Source: Chrysomallon squamiferum
Lineage: Eukaryota; Mollusca; Gastropoda; Neomphalida; Peltospiridae
Length of the DNA: 62,000 bases
NCBI GenBank assembly: GCA_012295275.1
Contig: CM022671.1
Location: 18,836,956 to 18,898,955, forward strand
Direction of reading: 5' to 3'
This document shows, piece after piece, positions 42,101 through 52,842 of the stretch. Position 1 is the stretch's first letter. Every line of letters begins with the position of its first letter. The notes beneath the pieces were generated by a model. It ran no database searches. It saw nothing but the letters and a program-made list of their open reading frames with translations, and was not told where the DNA came from. A program made the position numbers and the translations under genes.

Positions 42101-45100
42101 CTTCTGAATAATTTTCATTTATAAATCTTTTGACATGTTTCCATAATTCTCTTCCTTTTTACCCTTTCTGATTAAAGCATGGATGTTTTTTAAATATTTA
42201 TTACTTCATAAAATTAGTACCTACTAAATATTTCTTCTTATTTTTAATTACTATTGTTATCATCTTCTTTGGAGTTCTTTTTTATTAGCAAAAAAATATT
42301 TTACTAATTGCAAGGTGTTCAGTTTCAAACATTTTAAACTTAATCAATCCTTTCTGCTTTTTCATCAAAATCTTTAATCACACCCTTTTATAAGATCAGT
42401 TTTATTAAATTCAAAACTAATATTTTCTTCTTTGTATGTACAGATCTCTTCATTTAAACTGTTATTTGCATACTTGAATGTATTTTGTTCTTTCTTATAT
42501 ATTAAATTAATTTTAATGTTCGATTTTTTATTGAAAAAAACAAAAATATTATTATTACTTTAAATTCATAATGGATCCACATTCTTAAAAGAAGTCAAAC
42601 TATTGGCATGTCAATTGCATTCATTTGTAATTATGATGCAAAGGTTTGAGCACATGCATCTGTGCACATGCGCAAATGTATGTTGTGAAAAGAACCAAAA
42701 CATGCAGATTTATTTCTGTTTTGTAAGGATCATGCACATATGAGTTTTTTTATGGTAAATAACTGAATTGTTCCAAAAAAAGTTATACTTGATAAATATA
42801 AAAAGTTTAAAGTAAAATGTCATAATTCTCATCTGAATGATATGTTGTATTTAATTATTATTATATTGATGAAAATGTTTTGTTTTTTGCAATGTTGGAG
42901 ATATTATGGGATTGTTATTAATTTTTTATTATATATTTGTAAAGCATGATTCTATATAAGTATATATAAATACATATACATTAGCATGTTTTTGCTTGCT
43001 AGCTCAAAGTTACTCTTCTTTATTTTATTATGAAGATAATCATTCAGATTACTAAACTTTTGTGCTTAATATTACATTATGCTTTTTAATATATGATATA
43101 GTTTGTAGTATAATGTAAATAGGTATTATTATATATTCTACATTGCATGGTTAACTAAACATTATGGCTTAGCAGCCATTGATAAGCTTTGAGACTGCAA
43201 GCAAACTGGACCTGGGTTTATGGCTGTTATTTTTACCTTCGCTTGCTTCTCTAACCTTTCTCTCTGTGCTGTTTCTGCTTTTCTCTCTGGATTCCTTCAT
43301 CGCATCGCTACAATTTAAGAGTTTGGTCAAACAGAGTAGTTTGGATGATCCTTTTGAGAACGGCCCTGATCGAGATGATGAGTTAATGAGAGAAATTGAC
43401 CCCATTGAAAATGGAACAGATGAACAGGTACCACCCACACCCCCTCGACCCTCTACACCTGTTACCATTCAGAGATCTTTGCCATGGAAACCAAAAGTCA
43501 GGTATATTAATCTGTATTATAAACTATTTTTTCAATTATGGATATGAATAAAATAATTTTATAACCTTTAATAGACATGTAAAAAATTTAATTTTAGTAA
43601 CAACCATACCTATTTTCTTTTGTCATTAAATTCAAAGAAAGCAATATTTCACTGTCATGTAAGGAAAAATATATTTAATGGTAGACAAACAATTTACAAA
43701 TATTTATTATAAGAATTATTCATTCAAAATAATAATTACCATGTTATGAGACAAACAAATCATTCAAAAAAAATAATCTTTTTTCAAATGTGCTATAAAA
43801 TAACAATCATACTTTAATAGCATGAAAAAAGGTACATTAATGTATTATTCTGTATTATTTGATCATTTATTTTTAGAATTAAAGATCTTGAAATATTTTT
43901 GGAGCACACAAGAGCCAAGTTTGTAGGCTTTCAAGTTAAAAATGACCATACATCTCTAGCTGGTCTTCCTCAACCCATACATGAAGGCGTCAAAGTTCTT
44001 AAACAGGTAAGTTCGTAGTAGTTGAGAACAGATTGGTAAAAGCTCTGAAGTAATATTTTTATGAAGCCTAATATTGTTCAGGAAACTTTCTTATAATACT
44101 TTAAATCAATTATGTTTTCTGTGACATCTTTTCCTGTTATTTATGTCATAGTGTTTTATTTACTTCTTTTATTTCCAGCATTTGTATATCTCCCTTTCTG
44201 AAATTCAAATTAAAAGAGAAGAGGAAATTGCCAAAAACCCTCTTTCAAAGGTAAGTGTTAATTGTTTTGTACTATATATTATAATTAATTCAGTAGTTTG
44301 TCACTTTGAATTTTTCTGTTAACACTGAATTCCAATCTTAATTAAATTCTTTAGTTAATAAAAAAAATGTTTACATTTCAAATAAACATTTTTTTTTTTT
44401 TTTTTAAATCTAAACAGTAAATATATAAAAATTCTAATGAAACTGGTCTGTGATTAGACAAAAATAAGAAAGTAATAAAAATTAGAGTAACATTAGTAAA
44501 TGGTTATATTTGTTTAAAAAAGCATGTAATTATTTATTTTTCATGTTTTCTAGCCTGAAAGTGATCTTACAAACTGCCCTGCAGAAATACTGTATCAAGC
44601 AATGTTGCCAAATCTGCCTCAGTACATGGTATGTTCAACTAAACAAAATATTTTGCTTTCAGTCACAGAAGTGTAATGGCTATTTTTAATTAGTATATTC
44701 TTATTCATTCATTAGCCATCTGATAAAATGTTATTGTTTCATAATCCATTCAGTGTAACATTTTTATAAGTTGCCTAATAATACAACATAGGCAAATTGG
44801 GTTATTAAGTCATTATATTTGGGGTATAACATTTATCAGTGTTTTGTTATACATTAGTGATTATTTCATGTGTTAAGATATAGTCATTAAACTCTTTTAA
44901 AATGGATTGATTTTAGTATTTGTCTTAATATTTAAGTTTAGGACTTGCTATTTAAGATTTATTCAAATATCTTTTCAGATTGCTCTGCTTAAACTTCTGC
45001 TTGCTGCAGCCCCAACATCAAAGGCCAAAACTGAATCAATAAACATCTTGTCAGATGTTCTACCAGAAGAAATGCCGTAAGCATAATTGTTTGTTTTAGT

Positions 45101-47590
45101 TGTGAAAAACAAATACTTTATTTTACAGATTGTTTTTCCAATTTGTTTTTGTATTGTCACTGCAGTATATTTTTTTAAATATTTGTGTTTTCAGGACAAC
45201 TGTACTGCAGTCAATGAAGCTAGGCATTGATGTCAATCGTCATAAAGAGATAGTTGTCAAAGCCATTTCTGGTCTCTTATTAATTCTGCTAAAACATCTG
45301 AAACTTAACCATGTCTACCAGGTAAATCCACCTTCTGTTACATTCTGCTGTAAACTGATTGGTTAGTTGATATCACATAATTACATCAACCACAGAGAGG
45401 GTATCAACATTTTAATTCATTTTGTGAAAACTTACACAAGGGTGCATTATAATGGTATGAAATTTATATTTATTCTGTACTTTCCCAATGTTACATTATG
45501 ATGTTCCAGTTTTTTTAGGAGTTGTTTTAATATCAATTTAATTTATTTACTAAATCTTTAGTCGTTTAAATGCAGCTATTATGGTTTTCAGTATCTGATA
45601 TTTCATACTTAAGTTTCTCAAAACTAATGACAGTTTTATTAGTTTAACCCAAGAATGCATGAATGGCTTCTTTGAGTGTAAACCACTGATGTTTGTGAGG
45701 CTATGAAGGAGCTTTTTTAGATTATTTTTTTCGAATGAATTTTTAGTATATAGACTGCAAACAGGCCTGCCATGCATTTATTAACTTTTTTAAATCGTGT
45801 TTTCTAGGATTAACTATAAATTTAATGTGTGTATATTTTATTACATTTGCTTTTAATTTTTACAGTTTGAGTTTATGAGTCAGCATTTAGTGTTTGCCAA
45901 CTGCATCCCTTTGGTCCTCAAATTTTTCAATCAGAACATACTGTCATATGTCAGTGCTAAAAACAGGTACAATTATTTAGTGCCATCTACACAGGAAACT
46001 GAAATTCTTATCTTCTAGGAGTTTTTTGTTAATTTATTTTTTTACCTTAAATTAGCTTGACTAAACCTGTAAGAAGTAAATATATATTATAAGAATATTG
46101 AAAATCATCTGGATTTAAAAATGAAATATTATATGTTTTATTTAATGTTAATTATTTTTAATTTTTTTTTTATTGATTTTCACAAACATTTACTTTATTG
46201 TTTAGTATACCAGCTCTAGATTTCCCTAACTGTGTTATAGGAGAACAACCTGATCTCACAGCAGAAAATATAGTAAGTATTTTATTCACCCTTATAAAAA
46301 ATTATAATCCATTGACAGTCAGTTTTCTTGTACCCTATTTAAAATCAAAAACTAAATATAGTTATTTTAAAATTTGAAATGCTATTTTATCACTTTATGG
46401 ATAAACATACAAGTTAAATAATAATAACTTTTATTGTTTTACAGGAAAATGGAGACAGCTTGCCTTATTGCTGGCGTAACTTGTTTTCCTGCATAAACTT
46501 ACTACGTATACTGAATAAACTAACAAAGTGGAAACACTCTAGAACCATGGTAAGTTATTTAGTCTTATGTTGGAGAAAACAAATGATCCAGTTACATTTG
46601 TTTATTTTTTTTTGTTTCTTTGTATTATTTTGTTAAATTTATCTTTTATTCATTCTTTTATTCAGCAAATATTTTTCTATTTTGTCTTGATTTAGTTTAC
46701 AATTGCCAAGAACAAGACATGCTGAGTATTTATAAGAGTGTTAAAATGGATATTATTACTCTTGATATCATTATCAGTGTTGTTTTTACTTCATAGATGT
46801 TGGTGGTTTTCAAATCTGCCCCTATTTTGAAAAGAGCTTTGAAAGTGAAGCATGCAATGATGCAGCTGTACATACTGAAGCTGCTAAAGATGCAGACTAA
46901 ATATCTTGGTAGGCAGTGGCGAAAGAGTAACATGAAAACCATGTCAGCAATTTACCAGAAAGTACGGCATAGACTTGGAGATGATTGGGCTTATGGAAAT
47001 GGTTAGAGGATTTTTTTATTATTATTATTTGTGTCTTTTGTTTTGTTTCTGTTAAGTAATATATTTCATTTAGATAATATTGTGTTACTGTACAGTAATT
47101 AAAAGGCAAAATTTTAAAATGACAGAAAAAAATATGAATCTTTTAGATGTGAAATTGTTAAGAATTCAAGAGAAAAACCTGCCAAATCTGTTTAAATGAT
47201 AAGACAGCAGTTCTTACCTTAGTGTAAATCTGGAAACAAATGTTGTAAAACAACAGGAATAATTCATCTTTTCATTTCATATAATTTTATAGTTTCTTTT
47301 TCTTTTTCTTTTTTTAAATTCTTTTCTTTTACAAATCAGATATGGATGCCAGACCATGGGACTTCCAGGCAGAAGAATGTGCTCTGAGAGCCTGTGTGGA
47401 CCGTTTTAATAATCGTCGATATGGCAGTAACGGTACAGACCCTGACTTCAAACCAGTTGATAACTGCACACTTAGTGTTCTTGGTGAGTCTGTGGAACTG
47501 AGTGATGAATTCAAACTGAATTATGAACGCTGGTTGGAGATGGAAGTTTTTTCTAGTCAGATAGACTGGGAACTTGTTTTATCACGGTGA
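36144..47590 (+). CDS. STRIP1: striatin-interacting protein (STRIP1/2, FAM40), 793 aa
   Basis: Twenty coding exons: 36144-36221, 38248-38317, 38595-38669, 38937-39068, 39734-39854, 40291-40359, 40654-40760, 40930-41057, 41419-41607, 43320-43501, 43877-44006, 44179-44250, 44554-44628, 44979-45076, 45195-45321, 45866-45966, 46206-46272, 46445-46549, 46797-47001 and 47340-47590 (stop TGA). They total 2382 nt in frame. STRIP proteins are core scaffold subunits of the STRIPAK complex (striatin, PP2A, MST kinases, MOB4), acting in the cytoplasm on Hippo signalling, cytoskeleton and cell shape. Diagnostic segments: [133 protein letters not shown]. Length is near human STRIP1/2 (about 835). A single invertebrate copy is expected. 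Exon 1 (ending LRRRRDSE, comparable to human NQRKDSE) uses a weak donor GTTCAG; an alternative start at ATG 38251 is possible. A poly(A) signal is at 47937-47942. Confidence 0.96.
37375..37604 (+). promoter_or_regulatory. possible internal promoter/alternative 5' exon of STRIP
   Basis: A CpG-richer patch inside STRIP intron 1 begins with CCGCCATGTTTGATTTT (37382), a YY1-like context. It contains an acceptor-like CTACCTTAG (ending 37493) and a strong donor ACGAGTGAGT (GT at 37605). Splicing this exon to 38248 cannot continue its own long open frame (an immediate stop results), so it would act as non-coding leader with translation from ATG 38251. Confidence 0.35.
41608..43319. other. large STRIP intron 9
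   Basis: AT-rich, with a short TA tract near 41738. An ACATGCGCAAA segment near 42668 resembles an NRF1 half-site. No additional exon matching the family was recognised here; the joined protein [18 protein letters not shown] aligns with the human linker without a gap that demands one. Confidence 0.6.
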
Positions 47591-50012
47591 AGAAAATAGT
47601 GCTTTCAAAAACGAAAATGTTGCAGAGTGATCACAGTATATTTTTGTGATATGTGAAACAGGTTACAACTGGTTCAACTACATGTGTTCTACAGCTGTTA
47701 TAACTCAAGATTCATAAGTCTTGTTTCACAAGAATAAGACACTGCACTGACAGTTTTAGAGATGTAGAGTGCTTGTTAAATATAAATCTTAGATTTTCAG
47801 GGTCTTCTGTGTCAGATAGAGATACAGTATATATGTTACAGAACTGTGACTTCTTTAAAAATAAAAAAATAAAAAATGACAATCAGACACTAGTTTCACC
47901 TTTTCTTATGTATAACATACCATATTTTTCTCCAGTAATAAAACAATGAGCTTTCCTTTTGGAGATTTCAGTAAATGTCAGATATTTCATCAGGTATATA
48001 TTGTTTAATCCAGTTAAATTCATTTGTTTTGTTTTTGTTTTTGTTTTTTGGGGGGTTTTTTATTTTTTATTTTGTTTTTATATATATATTTATTAACAGA
48101 AAAACTAGATCTCCTTTGTTGTAAAATTTTATATTTGAATATGCATGTAACTGTCATAGGAGCAATTTTTATTTATTACTATTATTGTTTGTTAAGAATC
48201 TTTATTTATTGACAGTCTCCTGAAAACTGAGGAGTTTTTGGACCTAGTAAAAAATTCAGATTGAAGGTTTTTAGTTTACTGAGTTCTACATTTCAGTACT
48301 TGATAAATCATGGGACCATGGAAATTATTCTGATTTCGGGGGAATTCCCAAATTTGTGATTTAAATGACAGTCTGGTTAGTTTAAAGTGTTATAACATAA
48401 TTTATTTCAAGAACAAATAGCCTGACAGATACAAATTAATTTACATTAGTATTGTTTATTTTATAGAATTATATATTAAACTAAGAAATCATTTTGCAAA
48501 CATGACTGCATTTATTTTGTAAAGTATGTGATCCTTCAAACTTTTTTTGTTGTGTTGTTTTAATTTCAGTTATAGACAAAATTGGAACATGCTTGAACTT
48601 TATAAATTACAAATGAAAAGGGATTTATAAGGAGGAAAATCTATAACAAATAATTTAAACTCCTAATGAAGAAAAGTTGTTTTGTTTAATATTTTGCAAA
48701 TGAAAAAGGACAAAATTTCCAGTGCTTTTTTTTTTTCAAATTTTATTTATCTACAATAAAGTATTTCATAGGTATAATAAATATAATTATATTAAGGAAA
48801 AAATATAGTAAATCAGAATAAAAATAATCATGTATAAAGAAAGTTAAATTACAAAAATACATATAAAACAAGTAAATATTACTACGGTTTAATGTGTAAG
48901 ATATAATTATAAAATTAAAGTCAAGTCTTTTCAGAAACTATACTAAAATAGTACAACTTTTAATTTACATATGTAAAACATCAATTTATAAAAAAAAAAA
49001 TATTTTCAGAAATAAAACCTAATTTGTTGCAGAAAGTGTCTTTAAATATTCATTTAATAAAATAATTTATAAAGTGTGCTTAGCTGCTGTCCTAAAACAA
49101 TTCAAATTTTAAGTTTTCATAATCTACATTGTGTAAAAGGCTGCTGCCTAAAAACAGATTGTGAAAAAAAAAAACCATTATTAAAACTATATTTGTTGTA
49201 TAGCTTATCACTATGCGTAGATTGCCATTTTTTTTACAGACATAAAATGTTATTTTTAAAAATATACGCAAAAATATGATTAATGTCAATACTGTATAAA
49301 AGGTAAAATGTGAATTTATCATTTGTTGAATGTAACTCAAATACAAATGGAATAACAATATCACAGACTTGTGCAGGCTTTGGCAAGATAATACGGTTTT
49401 GGCATATTTTCATTCTAGTACTTGGCCAAAACTAATTTGCAAATATTAATTTACATTTACCAATTTCAGACTTTCTTTACCTTAATTATAAATACAATTT
49501 TTGATAAATCAAAAAAATCTATAAGCTACAATATTCACTGGTATAAACAAAAATAAATTATAATATTCCTTGTTCTCATTTTTTTCCCCTTTGAATTTGA
49601 AAATAGATTGTAAATTTTTTCATCTTTAACAACTTTATGTTATTCAGATGAAAAAAAGATAATTTACTAGAACAGATATAAACTAATCTTTGGCAGCTTA
49701 GACAAATAAATTTGATTTTGGCAACAGAATTAACATCAAAACAGGATTGCATATGACAGGTAAACAAGAAAAATAATTATCTCTTTCACCTTCCTTTGAA
49801 CGTCAATTATTGTTATTTGGTTGTTTTTTCTGTTGTTTTTTTGTATCCACTAGTTCGTTTTAGGACTAAACTGTTCTAGCTGTTCAATAAATGAAGGTCT
49901 TCTAAGACTTAAGAATGTGTCTGCTAGTGCACATGTCTTAATATGTCATTCACTGTCAAATATTCAATGTTCTGAAAAGGAAATAGTCAAAAATTCCCAA
50001 GTTCCAGGGACA
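47591..50012. other. convergent 3' UTR region of STRIP (+) and SMKR1 (-)
   Basis: AT-rich DNA with the STRIP poly(A) signal AATAAA at 47937-47942. A possible minus-strand signal (TTTATT on the + strand) lies near 48742. Small frames such as 49076-49279 are low-complexity. No further gene is supported. Confidence 0.6.
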
Positions 50013-50309
50013 TTATTTTTTCTTCTTTCCTTTTTTGCCTTTTCCTTTTCCTTTTCCTTTTCCTTTTTTCTTTTTTGATCCATCAGACCAACCAAATCCT
50101 CTCTTGTCTAAGGCATCTGGTGCATCATGGGCTATATAGTACAGATTCTCCATTGCAGGTTGGCTAAGAATGTCAACAGGTTTCTTTTCATATTTTAATA
50201 AACTTGCAGAGGTTTTACCAGATTTTTTCCCACTTTTTTTTCCAGACTTCTTTCCTGACTTTTTTCCAGATTTCTTTCCAGATTTTTTCCCTACTTTCTT
50301 CTTTCCCAC
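50013..50309 (-). CDS. SMKR1: small lysine-rich protein 1 (SMKR1), conserved exon
   Basis: On the minus strand an open exon runs from 50309, just after the acceptor TTATTATAG, to a TAA at 50013-50015. It encodes about 98 residues: KSGK tetrapeptide repeats (about seven), a conserved core [19 protein letters not shown] and [15 protein letters not shown], then a [15 protein letters not shown] tail. The core matches the vertebrate SMKR1 pattern (VDILSPAAMLNLYYIAH, LRGFHWPG, lysine-rich ends). The first codon of the exon is GTG and an in-frame TAG lies immediately upstream, so the ATG must be in another exon. One phase-compatible possibility is ATG at 50589-50587 followed directly by donor GTAGGA, but that is weak. 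SMKR1 function is poorly known. It sits tail-to-tail with STRIP. Confidence 0.88.
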   Translation of the reverse strand: MGKKKVGKKSGKKSGKKSGKKSGKKSGKKSGKTSASLLKYEKKPVDILSQPAMENLYYIAHDAPDALDKRGFGWSDGSKKKKGKGKGKGKGKKGKKKK

Positions 50310-52258
50310 CTATAATAAATGGGGGAAAAAATATAGCATTTTAAAAAAGATAAAACAGGAAGGGTAAAAAAATATTAAAAAATAAAATACGTATATAATC
50401 AAATTCTAAAAGTTGTATTACACTTTAACCCAGTAATAATAATCAGTTATAGTGATTAAAAATATTTTTTTTAATATTCCACATCTAGTTTAATTAAAAA
50501 ACTCATTTGACCAAAAATGGATTAATTTTAACTTTAATTCTGTGTTACTGGCAGAACTAATAATTATACAAAATATATTTTCCTACCATTATTCCTGTAA
50601 GTTCTGAAGATAAATGTTCAGGAACCATTCAGACTGCCTATTAGAGGTAATCTGAACTAAAGAGTACCAAAATAGTCTTCCAAAAGGGTGTCATATGTAT
50701 GATAAATACTGAAATTAATGGATAATTTTCTTCATATATATATTGCACACACACACTAATGTACACACATACAAATTTCAAGATAATGATCATTTAAAAA
50801 TCTAAATACATTTTGTAATTATTATTATTTTTCTGACAGATTCAATAAATAATATTAATAATAAATAAAACTGCTTTATATATATAAAAAAAAAAGGTAA
50901 TATAAAGTTCATTATAACAATGAACCCACCTCTATATAATATACTGTTGCCAACTATATTTTTACTGCTTCTTATTTATTTATTATTTAACTAATAACTG
51001 TTATTTTAAAAATAATAAATAAACTGTGGTCACAGTAACAATATTAATAATTAGAACAACAAACTGTTTTGGTCAACATTGTAAACTACAACTAAACTTC
51101 AACGTATCTGAAGGCTGAGTAAATTATAAAATAGTCACACTTTCCTTGTAAAACTTTAGCTAACTTCAACTAAGTGTCATAAATAATTAATATAATAATA
51201 TCACTTGCCATAATGATCTTTTATAGTGGGTTAAGTCAACCGAGTAAATAATTAATGAGGTTTCTCGGAGCTTATCATTCCAGCAGTAGCCATTTGAGTC
51301 CTTGTTGTCATAGAAACGATGATAATATTATTTTTATAAATAAGGCAAATAGATCTTTATTAATATATGCTGTAATTTATTGAGTTTAGTTTAACATTAT
51401 ATTGAAAATAATTACTATAATTTACAAATTTACAGTAATTAATTTTTACACGGAAATGACGCACCTGACATTTCCGGTTATGGCGCAGGGACCATTTCAA
51501 GGTTGTATACATCAAAAATAATTGTTATGTTTTCATTTTCACTTATTTTTAAAAAATAGGGATTTGTTTCAGGTTAATATTATAATCATTGCTGTTTATC
51601 AATATCTGTAATGCTGTTTTCAATATTGATATCTTTAATCATTTGAGATTAATATGTTATTTAATGATTCAAAAGAACGATATTCCACTTCGAAATCTTG
51701 TAGTTTCTATACCATCCATGTTGTCAATCATTTCGCTAAGTAGGCGTGGCACGTAGAAGAAAACAATGCATCATCTGCTGCATGTAACCTGTCTGAATTA
51801 TCCATTAAAAATCTTGTTTGTTTTATGTTTTAAAAGTTGTATATATTAGTTATAGCCTGATCATGATGTAAACATTACACGAATAATTAAAATATAGCCA
51901 AATAATTAATGTACGTAAATTATAAATCCCTTAACATTATCATGATTATGATTATATCAGAATAAAATTTGCATGATATTTTAACTCGTAGTTTTCTACC
52001 TTTTTATATGTGTCAAAAACATGTTTTTTTTTGTACAGTGGTGATTTTAGAATTCAGTTGATTTCACTCAGTAAACATTCTTTCACCAATTAAACTTACA
52101 TAATGATGCATGCTGTTTTAAGGGAATATGTATGGTGAAAATAAAATATTATTTTTATATTACAGAATGGAATCTTGATGGAATTAATCCCTTATGTAAC
52201 CATAAAAACGTTAGTACTAGTTGTTTGTTTTTTTGTTTTTTTAATTTTATGACATGGT

Positions 52259-52295
<37 letters not shown>

Positions 52296-52401
52296 CATTG
52301 TATCCAATTTCTTGAATATCTCCAAACCAGTATATTTATGTGACTATGTGTATGTATCTGTATACGAATTTATGTATGTATGTATGTATGTGTTTGTATG
52401 T

Positions 52402-52434
<33 letters not shown>

Positions 52435-52842
52435 TCATTCAAACTACTGGGGTTCTGTTGTTTCTACAAAATAACAAAGAAATTAGTCTGCATTTGCATA
52501 TTTCAAAAATAGTTTTAAAAAATTATGTTTTGCATTCATATTTTGAAACAACAGAAAAGTTATATAAATGTTATAAGAAAGATTTTCTTTCAGTCATTTT
52601 GTAGTCTTTGTAATAGCTAAATTAGTTAAATCATTAACTTTTGAATTCATTTAGTACGTCTGTCCATTTGTTTATATAAAACAGTATCAGTTTATTATTG
52701 TTGAATGTACAAAGCAGCTTGACATTGGCTTAACTATTTGTTTAATTAATTAATTTTGTTTCTTCTTCTTTTTACTCTTTTTTTTTTGGAATAAATACTT
52801 GTTTATCTGATAAATGTTAAATGATGTTTTTGTTTCTTACAG
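50310..52842. other. SMKR1 5' intron and shared upstream region with the zinc-finger gene
   Basis: SMKR1 (-) and the BTB-zinc-finger gene (+) diverge from this interval. 51445-51540 contains GGAA/TTCCGG ETS-like motifs (CGGAAATGACG, CATTTCCGG) and ATGGCGC, and may be a bidirectional promoter. A T-run is at ~52260-52295, followed by a (GTAT)/(TG)n tract at ~52365-52432. The coding exon of the zinc-finger gene opens after the acceptor at 52841-52842, so a non-coding first exon must lie in this interval. Confidence 0.5.
51445..51540. promoter_or_regulatory. candidate bidirectional promoter (SMKR1 / BTB-ZnF)
   Basis: A short GC-richer island between divergent genes with two inverted ETS-type sites (CGGAAATG and CATTTCCGG) and a YY1-like ATGGCGC. 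A minus-strand ATGTCAG with donor GTGCGT (near 51468-51474) is present, but its phase does not fit the known SMKR1 exon. Assignment is inference. Confidence 0.35.

Noticed and set aside
43179-43319. Upstream extension of STRIP exon 10 as coding
   Set aside because: The hydrophobic stretch before 43320 is the pyrimidine-rich end of an intron; family similarity starts at SLVKQ after the AG at 43318-43319.
50307-50309. GTG as the start codon of SMKR1
   Set aside because: It lies directly after a splice acceptor; nuclear animal genes rarely start at GTG, so an upstream exon is more likely.
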